From: Candidatus Edwardsiibacteriota bacterium
GTDB taxonomy: Bacteria; Edwardsbacteria; AC1; EtOH8
Reading direction: 5' to 3'
DNA: 64,000 nucleotides
Assembly: GCA_020053305.1 (NCBI GenBank)
Contig: JAGVNJ010000077.1
Coordinates: 1-64,000 of the forward strand
The translations under genes and the position numbers were made by a program. The notes beneath the pieces were generated by a model. That model had not been told where the DNA came from. It made no database searches and saw nothing but the letters and a program-made list of their open reading frames with translations. Within the stretch, counting starts at the first letter, position 1, and each line of letters begins with the position of its first letter. Shown in pieces: positions 43,318 through 50,463 of this stretch.

Positions 43318-44289
43318 TTATATCGCCAGGCTGCGTTCCCGCTCAGAACTCATCTTGTTTCCCATCATCCCCTCGATGCCGTTCAATATCTGGCGGATCT
43401 CTCCTCGGGTGGGCGGATAATACCGGTCGGCCGAGCTGAGATTGGGATCCCGGAACAGCTTGATCAGTTTGCCGCGGCTCTCCCGGGCGATGATGGTGGA
43501 TAGTTTCTCGCCAGGCATGAATTTTATTTCGTCGCGGTTGCGGAAGGAGGGATTTATCATCAGCAGGGACAGGGCCTGCTGGCGGTAAAGAGAGGCCGCC
43601 CGGATGGTCTCCCGATAGGCCGGCTCATCGAAGATGTCGGGGCAATGGGCGGTCAGGGGCTCGGGATAGCCGTCGCTGAGCAGGATCACCAGATTGGTGG
43701 AGCCGGGCTTGCGGAACTTCTCCAAGCGCACCATGGCCAAAGCCTTTAACAGTCCGTCGGCCAGCGGGCTCTCGCCCTGGACCTTGAGGCCCATCAGCCC
43801 CTTGGTGATCACCCGATAGTTGTGGGTGGGGTGGTTGAGTATCTTGGCCTGCATGCCCTGCAGGGAGATCAGCCCGATGCGGTCCTGATGCAGCTTGAAG
43901 TAGCCGGTCAGGGAATCCAGTATCTCGGCGAAGATCTTGATGAAGGGAAAGGTGGAGCGGCTGACATCCACCAGCAGCACCAGGGTCATGCTCTGGCGCT
44001 CCAGCTTCTCCCAGCCCACAAAATCGCCGGGGCCGATGCTGAATTCCTTCCGGGCCAGCGAATATTTGCCGCCGATCAGCGAGCCGACCACCGTCTGCAG
44101 GGGGGCCAGGGTGTTCTCGCCGGCCCGGAAGCGGACGACCTTGATGTTGCGCCCCGACCGGTCGCTGATGACCGATTTGCGCTTCTTGCTGCCGCGCACA
44201 GTCCTTGATTTTAAGCGGCTTATTTTATTGAGAAATTTAAAGAAGGCTTTTTTCAGCTGGCTGAACGTGCCGGGCGGCTCCTGGAACAA
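43318..44289 (-). CDS. VWA domain protein, chelatase D-subunit-like, probably made by -1 frameshift
   Basis: The frame encodes a von Willebrand A domain with MIDAS motif DVSRSTF (~residue 108) and SPLADGL, closest in layout to the C-terminal half of BchD/ChlD. The first standard start is a TTG at 44289 without a ribosome site. The same frame is open without a stop back to the A9 run (44415-44407) near the end of the upstream ATPase gene. There A AAA AAC is a -1 slippery sequence that would produce an ATPase-VWA fusion of about 730 residues. Known chelatases use this arrangement. Confidence 0.85.
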   Translation of the reverse strand: MFQEPPGTFSQLKKAFFKFLNKISRLKSRTVRGSKKRKSVISDRSGRNIKVVRFRAGENTLAPLQTVVGSLIGGKYSLARKEFSIGPGDFVGWEKLERQSMTLVLLVDVSRSTFPFIKIFAEILDSLTGYFKLHQDRIGLISLQGMQAKILNHPTHNYRVITKGLMGLKVQGESPLADGLLKALAMVRLEKFRKPGSTNLVILLSDGYPEPLTAHCPDIFDEPAYRETIRAASLYRQQALSLLMINPSFRNRDEIKFMPGEKLSTIIARESRGKLIKLFRDPNLSSADRYYPPTRGEIRQILNGIEGMMGNKMSSERERSLAI

Positions 44290-44393
44290 AACCGGGGCCG
44301 CTTTGTCCTGGGCCTGAAGGCGAAGTAGGATACCCGGTCTTTTCTTTTTTCTAAAGGGCAGAATCTTTTTGGAGAAATCCAGGATCTTTTCAG

Positions 44394-45521
44394 CTATGGA
44401 TTGCCGTTTTTTTTTATACGTTGTTGGTCGGAGGAGGAGGCGGCGGCAACTTCGATCTTTTGTTTGACCATTGTTTTTGGGAGGAGCTCTTTGTCCCTGG
44501 GCAGGTTTTTATTGAAATTGTCCATTATTTCATCCGTCGATGGCGGCTCCAGCAGTCCGCCGTCCCGGGTGCGGTGGATCAACGTCAGCTCTGAGGCCAG
44601 CAGGATATCACTGGAAATAACCTCGCTGCGCCGGTTGAGGGCGGCTATAGTCATGGCGGTCTTGATTATCACGATGTCGGGCCGCTGGCCGTCCACCTTT
44701 AAGGCGGCGCAGGTGGCGGCCACCGAATCTATCAACGACGGATCGATGGTTACCTTAGGCAGATGCTCCCGGGCGGAAAGAATCTGTTTCCCGATCTCTT
44801 CTTCCTGCCTGTTGAACTTTTCATGAAAGGCTTCCCTTTGGTTTTCGAACAGCAGATTGTTCTGCACCACCCGGGAGCGGACGGCGGGATCCTTGATGGT
44901 CTCGATCTTTACGCACAGCGGAAAGCGGTCCAGGATCTGGGGACGGAGGTCGCCCTCCTCGGGGTTCATGGTGCCCACCAGCACAAAATCGGCCGGATGT
45001 GAAACCGAGATGCCCTCGCGCTCGATGGTGTTCCAGTGGGTGGAGGCGGCATCCAGGATGTCGTCCACCAGATGGTCCGGCAGCAGGTTGACCTCGTCCA
45101 CGTAGAGGATGTTGCCGTTGGCCTGGCCCAGAATGCCGGGTAGGATCACCTTCTGGCCGGTCTTTAAAAGCTTTTCGATGTCGATGCTCCCGATCAGCCG
45201 GTCCTCGGTGCAGCTTAGGGGAAGATTGATTATCCTCATCTTCCGCGTGACCGCCGGATGATCCGGCCTTTCGCGGCACAGCGAGCAGAAGTCCTGGGGC
45301 CTTTCCGGATGACAATTAAAAATACAGCCGTCGATAGCCTTGCCCTCCGGCAGGATGGACTCCACCGAATGGACGATGGTGCTCTTGCCGGTGCCCTTGG
45401 GCCCGCTGATCAGCAGCCCGCCTATCCTGGGATTGACGATGTTGGCCAGGTAGGCGTATTTCAGCTTGTCCTGCCCCAGAACGGAGGAGAAAAGAAAACG
45501 TCTGTTTTGTGAGTTATTCAT
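44394..45521 (-). CDS. AAA+ ATPase, Mg/Co-chelatase I-subunit-like
   Basis: A 375-residue AAA+ protein. It has Walker A GPKGTGKST (~residues 40-48), Walker B NILYVDEVNLLPDHLVDDIL, sensor VGTMNPEEGDLRPQILDRF, and a C-terminal helical lid. A Cys-rich insert, CIFNCHPERPQDFCSLC (~66-82), is unusual and could bind Zn or an Fe-S cluster. The family drives metal insertion into tetrapyrroles. No cobalamin or chlorophyll genes are nearby, so the substrate is unknown. The 3' end carries the A9 slippery run leading into the VWA frame. Confidence 0.9.
   Translation of the reverse strand: MNNSQNRRFLFSSVLGQDKLKYAYLANIVNPRIGGLLISGPKGTGKSTIVHSVESILPEGKAIDGCIFNCHPERPQDFCSLCRERPDHPAVTRKMRIINLPLSCTEDRLIGSIDIEKLLKTGQKVILPGILGQANGNILYVDEVNLLPDHLVDDILDAASTHWNTIEREGISVSHPADFVLVGTMNPEEGDLRPQILDRFPLCVKIETIKDPAVRSRVVQNNLLFENQREAFHEKFNRQEEEIGKQILSAREHLPKVTIDPSLIDSVAATCAALKVDGQRPDIVIIKTAMTIAALNRRSEVISSDILLASELTLIHRTRDGGLLEPPSTDEIMDNFNKNLPRDKELLPKTMVKQKIEVAAASSSDQQRIKKNGNP
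44407..44415 (-). promoter_or_regulatory. Candidate -1 frameshift site (A9)
   Basis: On the minus strand nine A residues are followed by C. In the ATPase frame the codons are ATA AAA AAA AAC, containing the heptamer A AAA AAC. Shifting back one base gives AAA CGG CAA TCC ATA GCT and an open frame into the VWA domain, whereas the zero frame ends four codons later at TAG. Confidence 0.72.
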
Positions 45522-45526
45522 GATCC

Positions 45527-45829
45527 CTATACTTTATAATCAACCACCACCCGCTGATTACGCACCTTTCCCAAAAAACCTACGGTTTTAAGGTGCTCGG
45601 GGTGCTTCTGGTAGATATCCAGTCCGGCCTGGTCGTCGAATTCCGAATACAACGCCAGGTCGTAGGCCGCATCGGAGGGGTTGATGTTCTGCCCCACCTC
45701 CAGAAAACGCACCGTATCGATCTTGTCCTTGAGCCCGGCCAGCATCTGGGCGGCCAGCTTGAGATTTTCATCTTTACCCCGGCCGTCGGCATGATCCTTG
45801 AAGGTCCACATTACGATATGTTTTACCAT
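45527..45829 (-). CDS. Dabb (stress-response A/B barrel) domain protein
   Basis: A 100-residue protein starting MVKHIVMWTFKDHADG, with the ferredoxin-like alpha-beta barrel signature VGQNINPSDAAYDLALYSEFDDQAGLDIYQKHPEHLK. The family forms small dimeric barrels; the reaction is often unknown. It lies 6 bases before the chelatase-type ATPase gene on the same strand and is probably cotranscribed with it. The ATG at 45829 is chosen because homology begins there. Confidence 0.9.
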   Translation of the reverse strand: MVKHIVMWTFKDHADGRGKDENLKLAAQMLAGLKDKIDTVRFLEVGQNINPSDAAYDLALYSEFDDQAGLDIYQKHPEHLKTVGFLGKVRNQRVVVDYKV

Positions 45830-46162
45830 TTTAGTCCCCCGTAGTTTCAGAATAAGAATACAACTTGACAGCAATAAAATCAAGAAAATTTATTAATAAT
45901 TTATTAATAAAGTTTGGTATAATGAATGTGGGTTTTATTTTAGGTCATTCTGAAAATACCGTATTGCTTTACCAATGAAGAATCCGAGATCCTTCATTAG
46001 GAAAGTATCGGGTCTATTTCAGGATGACGGCGGGCAGTGATATTCGCCCCGAAAAAATAATACCGTGCAAATCCGGATGCTCTGTGCCATCCGTGTGCCA
46101 TTAACCGGAGAATAATTATTAACAATCCTGAATTTCAAAAGATAGACCAGGCCGTCCAATTA
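45830..46162. other. 333-base region without a gene
   Basis: The region holds an AT-rich tandem repeat of AATTTATTAAT (about 45887-45908) and a TATAAT box (45918-45923) that could serve rsmG. It also holds the palindromic element at 45944-46028. A phrase-type repeat (CCGTGCAAATCCG...GCCATCCGTGTGCCATT) lies at about 46061-46102. No coding frame with a ribosome site was seen, apart from a possible N-terminal extension of rsmG. Confidence 0.6.
45944..46028. repeat. 85-base MITE-like palindromic element
   Basis: Terminal arms GTCATTCTGAAA (45944-45955) and TTTCAGGATGAC (46017-46028) pair with one G-T. Inside, AATGAAG (45974-45980) and CTTCATT (45992-45998) form a second hairpin around ATCCGAGATC. 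Sequences with CCGAGATCCTTC and TTCAGGATGAC are common between genes in many bacteria, so this is a dispersed element. Confidence 0.65.
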
Positions 46163-46783
46163 ATGGGCGTGACGTTGAGCCAGGAACAGATAGAAAAGTT
46201 GTTCCAGTTTCAGGCTCTGGTAAAAGAGTGGAACGTCAAGATAAATCTGATCTCACGTCGAGACATAAACAGCCTGCTGGACAATCATCTCCTGGATTCG
46301 CTGTCAGCCTTACCGGTATTGGCGGCGGAGTCCACGGCCGAAGTGATGGATCTGGGCCCGGGCGGGGGTTTTCCCGGCATTCCGCTGAAGATCTGCCTGC
46401 CGGAGATTAAGCTGACCTGCTTAGAGGCTACCCAGAAGAAGGCCCGCTTCATAGAGCTGGCTGTCACCGAATTGGGTTTGCCCGATGTTGTGGTGATCGC
46501 CAAGCATTCCCAGGAGGCCCAAAAGGATAAAAATCTTTTGAACAGATACGATTTTATAACCGCCCGGGCGGTGGCCGAGCTAAAGGAGCTGGTGAAGATA
46601 TCCTTTCCATTCCTGAAGGTCGGTGGGAAACTGCTGGCCTATAAATCCAGCAAGGCCGGCCAGGAGATCGAGGCCGCCGGGGAGATCATAAATAAACTGG
46701 GGGGAACGATCGAGGGTGAGCTGCGCCAGGAGCCGGGATCAGGCGACAAAGACAGAAAAATAATCATAATAAGGAAAGAATAA
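46163..46783 (+). CDS. rsmG: 16S rRNA m7G527 methyltransferase RsmG
   Basis: A 206-residue class I methyltransferase. The SAM motif is VMDLGPGGGFPGIPLKICLP (~residues 60-79), followed by VELTCLEA-like KLTCLEATQKKARFI and ARAVAELKELV. It methylates G527 of 16S rRNA. The ATG at 46163 is the first standard start. The same frame continues upstream as NNPEFQKIDQAVQL, which resembles the family N-terminus and is preceded by GGAG, so an ATT or ATA start near 46115 is possible. It belongs to the mnmG-rsmG-parAB set. Confidence 0.93.
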   Translation: MGVTLSQEQIEKLFQFQALVKEWNVKINLISRRDINSLLDNHLLDSLSALPVLAAESTAEVMDLGPGGGFPGIPLKICLPEIKLTCLEATQKKARFIELAVTELGLPDVVVIAKHSQEAQKDKNLLNRYDFITARAVAELKELVKISFPFLKVGGKLLAYKSSKAGQEIEAAGEIINKLGGTIEGELRQEPGSGDKDRKIIIIRKE

Positions 46784-46792
46784 ACCAACTTA

Positions 46793-47479
46793 ATGAGTTA
46801 CACCCATCTGGTCCTTTTCGACATAGACGGCACCCTGGTGCATTGCGGCCCCACTCCCAGAAGGGTCTTCAAGCAGGCCCTGCTGGATGTTTTCGGCACC
46901 GCCGGCCCGATAGACGGCTGGATATTCGATGGCAAGACCGACCCCATGATCGTCCGGGAATTGATGAGCGCGACGGGGGTGCCGTACAATGACGAATTGG
47001 TGAAAAAGGCCCTTGACATTTATGCCGAAGGGATAAAAAGAGAGCTTCCCGACGAGACCAACAAGAAGGTCTATCCCGGGGTTCTCTATCTGTTGGAGGC
47101 GCTGGCCAAACAGCCGGTTCTGTTGGGCCTGTTGACCGGCAATATACAAAAGGGCGCCCGGGCAAAGCTGGAATCGCTGGATATTTGGAGGTATTTCTCC
47201 TTCGGGGCCTTTGCCGACGATTCCTCCGTCCGCAAAGAACTGGCCGATGTTGCGGTGCAGAGGGCTTATGAAATGACCGGGCAGCAATTCTCAGGAAAGC
47301 AGATCGTCATCATCGGCGACACCGAACATGATATAAAGTGCGGCCAGCATCTGGGGGCCAAGGCCATTGGAGTGGGCACTGCCAGAAGCACCGCAAAGGA
47401 ACTGCTGGCCCACGGAGCGGACCATGCTTTTGACGATCTTTCGGATCATGCTTTAGTTCTTCGGTCAATAATGGGGTAA
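46793..47479 (+). CDS. HAD family hydrolase
   Basis: A 228-residue haloacid dehalogenase-type phosphatase. Motif I is VLFDIDGTLVHCG (~residues 7-19), motif II LLGLLTGN, and motif IV IIGDTEHDIKCG, followed by GAKAIGVGTARS. The cap is helical, as in phosphoglycolate phosphatase-like members. The substrate is unknown. It starts 9 bases after rsmG and is closed by a strong terminator, so the two form one transcript. Confidence 0.92.
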   Translation: MSYTHLVLFDIDGTLVHCGPTPRRVFKQALLDVFGTAGPIDGWIFDGKTDPMIVRELMSATGVPYNDELVKKALDIYAEGIKRELPDETNKKVYPGVLYLLEALAKQPVLLGLLTGNIQKGARAKLESLDIWRYFSFGAFADDSSVRKELADVAVQRAYEMTGQQFSGKQIVIIGDTEHDIKCGQHLGAKAIGVGTARSTAKELLAHGADHAFDDLSDHALVLRSIMG

Positions 47480-47491
47480 TAGATGATAGAT

Positions 47492-47522
47492 AAAAAGCCC
47501 CGGCTTAGTGCCGGGGCTTTTT
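47492..47522. terminator. Terminator after the HAD gene
   Basis: Arms AAAAAGCCCCGGC and GCCGGGGCTTTTT with loop TTAGT. It suits both the HAD gene and the convergent damaged barrel gene. Confidence 0.9.
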
Positions 47523-47538
47523 ATCTATTTAAACCACA

Positions 47539-48095
47539 TTACGGATGCAGACCAAGCATAATAGAAAAAACAGAGTGTTTAATGTCGTAATTGTAGTCTT
47601 TAAATATTTTACGAAGCCCCATTGTGTACCTAACATCTAAAGATATTTTAAAGGGTGTTTTTATTTCACCACCCAAAACAAGTCCCAAATCAGGGCTGTT
47701 AACATACTGGCTGAAATCAAAATCTTCATATTCAGGTTCGAATTTGACGTTAGCTAATAAGCTTACTGCCGGCCCTAAATACGGACTGACCCCATATTTT
47801 CTTATTAAGGGGATCTTCACTAAAACCGGGATATCAACATAATTATAAGTTATAATAAGATCCGACACACATCCCTTCTGGGTGTATAATATTTCTGGCT
47901 GTATGCAAAAGGTGGTGAAATTAAAAGAAAAAACGCGCCGCCAATAAAACCTTTTTTTGTTCTATTTCTTACAACATCCTCACCAATAAAATTGGATAAA
48001 TTCATTCCGCCCTTCAGACCGAAGGAGGTCGTTTGTGCCAAACACAAACCAGAGAACGATGTAAGCATTAAAATTACCAAGAGGCATCTTTTCAT
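47539..48095 (-). pseudogene. Frameshifted PorT-like outer-membrane protein gene
   Basis: An N-terminal part (MKRCLLVILMLTSFSGLCLAQTTSFGLKGGMNLSNF...GGAFF) and a C-terminal part (SDLIITYNYVDIPVLVKIPL...HSVFSIMLGLHP) lie in different frames. Joining them at the homopolymer 47928-47933 (T6 in the coding strand) by adding one T gives SFNFTTFCIQPEILYTQKGC and a complete protein of about 185 residues homologous to the neighbour at 48162-48782. The gene is either a real pseudogene, phase-variable at the T-run, or carries a sequencing error. Confidence 0.82.
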
Positions 48096-48121
48096 GGTTA
48101 ACTCCTGGTTACGGGTTGTTT

Positions 48122-48147
48122 AAAGCCCCGGCAAAAGCCGGGGCTTT
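48122..48147 (-). terminator. Terminator downstream of the PorT-like gene
   Basis: Arms AAAGCCCCGGC and GCCGGGGCTTT with loop AAAA. It lies 15 bases after the stop at 48162 and before the damaged paralogue. Confidence 0.85.
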
Positions 48148-48161
48148 AATGTTACCAAATC

Positions 48162-48782
48162 TTAGAACAGTGCGAAACCTACCAATAGAGAAATATTGCT
48201 GTTCTTGATGTCTATATCCCAGCCGCTATCATCTATGGAATTTAAACCCATGGAATAACGGGCTTCCAACGATAGCTTTACCGGGGTTTGCACGCCGGCC
48301 CCGAAGGTCAGCCCCATGTCGGAACTTTTTACAAAATCATCAATATCGCCGGAGACTGAAACGCCACTAACCGTTACTTCTTGGGTGGCGCCAATCATGG
48401 TGGCAAAATATGGGCCTGCCAGAATGTACGGTTTTACAATAGCCCCAAATGATATTTTCGCCAAAACAGGTATTTCCAGGTAATTAATACGGGTTGTAAG
48501 CTCAATCGGAGTGCCTAAATAATCACCCGACTCCTTGCAGCCTTTTTGAGAATAAAATACTTCCGGTTGAATTGCGATATTGGGCAGAAGGCCAATGGTC
48601 GCATAGCCGCCAATTGCAATACCGGTAAGGCTTTCGGGATTGGTTAAGCTGTCTCCGGTAAAATTGGACATATTCATCCCGCCCTTGATCCCCAAGGATA
48701 GCCCCTGGGCGGAACAGTATTGGGGAAGACCGAAAACCATAGCCGTGACCAGAACCAACAGGACAAAGGCTGTCTTTCTCAT
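48162..48782 (-). CDS. PorT-like outer-membrane beta-barrel protein
   Basis: A protein of about 206 residues with signal peptide MRKTAFVLLVLVTAMVFGLPQYCSA and the family start LGIKGGMNMSNFTGDS, then strands including IAIQPEVFYSQKGC and INYLEIPVLAKISF, ending ISLLVGFALF. It is an eight-stranded-type barrel (outer membrane beta-barrel/PorT family). It is paralogous to the frameshifted gene downstream. The ATG at 48782 has a GGAAAG site; the frame to 48857 runs into promoter sequence. Confidence 0.87.
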   Translation of the reverse strand: MRKTAFVLLVLVTAMVFGLPQYCSAQGLSLGIKGGMNMSNFTGDSLTNPESLTGIAIGGYATIGLLPNIAIQPEVFYSQKGCKESGDYLGTPIELTTRINYLEIPVLAKISFGAIVKPYILAGPYFATMIGATQEVTVSGVSVSGDIDDFVKSSDMGLTFGAGVQTPVKLSLEARYSMGLNSIDDSGWDIDIKNSNISLLVGFALF

Positions 48783-48911
48783 GATCTTTCCTTTCTTATT
48801 ATTAGATGCTGGGCTTTCGCTGGGATATATGCTATAATAATTGTGGTCATAAGTCAATACTTTATTTGAAGTTTAACGTTTTTTTGAAGTCTTGCGGCTT
48901 TTCGGTTTTCC

Positions 48912-48941
48912 TTGACAAAGACCGGCAGGCTATATTATCAT
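48912..48941 (+). promoter_or_regulatory. Probable parA promoter
   Basis: TTGACA (48912-48917), 18 bases, TATCAT (48936-48941), 58 bases before the parA ATG; a ribosome site TAGGAG lies at about 48987-48992. Confidence 0.6.
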
Positions 48942-48999
48942 ATCAGTTTGCAAACCAACTTATCGGCACCCCCAATCAGGCTATTTTAGGAGCGTTTCA

Positions 49000-49770
49000 A
49001 TGTCGCGCATCATCGCTTTGGTCAACCAAAAAGGCGGCGTGGGAAAGACCACCTCGTCCATCAATCTGGCGGCCTCGCTGGCCGTGCTGGAGAAGCCCAC
49101 TCTGTTGGTGGATATCGACCCCCAGGCCAACGCCACCAGCGGGCTGGGCATAGACAAAAGCTCGGTGGAGACCGGCATCTACGACGTGCTGTTGAACGAG
49201 GTGCCCATCAACGATATAATTGTCAAGACCCAGCTGGACAAGCTGCACCTGGCGCCCTCCCAGATAGATCTGGCCGGAGCCGAAGTGGAGATGGTGGGAA
49301 TGGAAGGCCGGGAGAATCTCTTAAAGCCCCACCTGGAAGCCTTGCGCGAAAGGTACAAGTACATCCTGATAGACTGCCCGCCCTCGCTGGGCCTGCTGAC
49401 CATAAACGCCCTGACCGCGGCCGATTCGGTGCTGATCCCCATCCAGGCCGAATATTATGCCTTGGAGGGCCTGGGCCAGCTGCTGAACACCATCGATCTC
49501 GTCAAGAACGGCCTCAATCCGGAGCTGGACATCGAGGGCATCCTGCTGACCATGTTCGATTCCCGCCTTAACCTGGCCCAGCAGGTGGCCGGGGAGATAA
49601 AAAAGCATTTTCCGGAAAAGGTCTATGAGAACGTTATCGCCCGCAGCGTCAGGATAGCCGAGGCTCCGTCCCACGGCAAGCCGATCATATTATATGACGT
49701 CAACTCCAGCGGCGCCCAGAGCTATCTGGCCCTGGCCAAAGAGGTGGCGGCCCGGAGGGGCGCGAAATAG
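49000..49770 (+). CDS. parA: Chromosome partitioning ATPase ParA (Soj)
   Basis: A 256-residue Walker-type ATPase. It has the deviant Walker A QKGGVGKTTSSINLA (~residues 9-23), DIDPQANATSGLG, and the nucleotide switch YILIDCPPSLGLLTINAL. The length is that of chromosomal Soj proteins without an N-terminal HTH. It forms gradients on the nucleoid and moves ParB-parS complexes. ParB is encoded 2.5 kb downstream, separated by three unrelated genes, an unusual interruption. Confidence 0.97.
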   Translation: MSRIIALVNQKGGVGKTTSSINLAASLAVLEKPTLLVDIDPQANATSGLGIDKSSVETGIYDVLLNEVPINDIIVKTQLDKLHLAPSQIDLAGAEVEMVGMEGRENLLKPHLEALRERYKYILIDCPPSLGLLTINALTAADSVLIPIQAEYYALEGLGQLLNTIDLVKNGLNPELDIEGILLTMFDSRLNLAQQVAGEIKKHFPEKVYENVIARSVRIAEAPSHGKPIILYDVNSSGAQSYLALAKEVAARRGAK

Positions 49771-49795
49771 ATCATTCATTAAAAAGAGAGCTAAG

Positions 49796-50431
49796 ATGAA
49801 TAAAAGACCCTTTTCCGGCCTTCGTTTAATAGCTGTACTGGCGGCCCTGGTCGTCATCCTCCCGGGCTGCGCCACATTGACCCAGATGGCCGGGGCGCTA
49901 TCTAATCTGCAACGACTGAAGTTCAAAGTGGCCGGGGTCTCCGGCTTCACGGTGTCGGGCATCGCCATTGCCGGCAAACAGCAGTTAAATGATTTCACCC
50001 TGCTGGACGGTATCAACCTGATGGCGGCCTACCGCAACAAGAAACTTCCGGCCGGGTTTACCCTCAACATCGAGGCCATAAATCCCAACGACGGCACCGG
50101 AGGCTCGCCCCAGACCAGCTCCACCCTGACCAGCTTCGAATGGCGGCTGCTGATAGACGACAAGCCCACCGTCTCCGGCAATATCGCGCAACCCATCGAG
50201 ATCCCCGGCACCGGCCAGTCGGCCGTCATCCCGCTGCAGATAAGTCTGGACCTGGTGGAGTTCTTCAACGAAAAGGGCTACAATGACCTGTTGAACCTGG
50301 CCCTGGCATTGGGCGGGGCCCAAAGCGACATCAGCCGGCTGGCCATAGACGCCCAGCCCCGCGTCAGCACCCCGCTGGGGGAGATCACCTACCCCGGCCG
50401 GATCACCATAGTATCCAAGGAATACCGGTAG
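49796..50431 (+). CDS. LEA14-like lipoprotein
   Basis: A 211-residue protein with a lipobox (LVVILPGC, ~residues 17-24). The mature part resembles LEA type 2/WHy domains: FKVAGVSGFTVSGIAIAGKQQLN, LPAGFTLNIEAINPNDGT and SGNIAQPIEIPGTGQSAVIPLQISLDL. It should sit on a membrane facing the periplasm. Function unknown. The ATG at 49796 begins the signal sequence; earlier starts lie inside parA. Confidence 0.85.
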   Translation: MNKRPFSGLRLIAVLAALVVILPGCATLTQMAGALSNLQRLKFKVAGVSGFTVSGIAIAGKQQLNDFTLLDGINLMAAYRNKKLPAGFTLNIEAINPNDGTGGSPQTSSTLTSFEWRLLIDDKPTVSGNIAQPIEIPGTGQSAVIPLQISLDLVEFFNEKGYNDLLNLALALGGAQSDISRLAIDAQPRVSTPLGEITYPGRITIVSKEYR

Positions 50432-50463
50432 GCATACTACGGCATTAACTGAATGGGGGGCTT

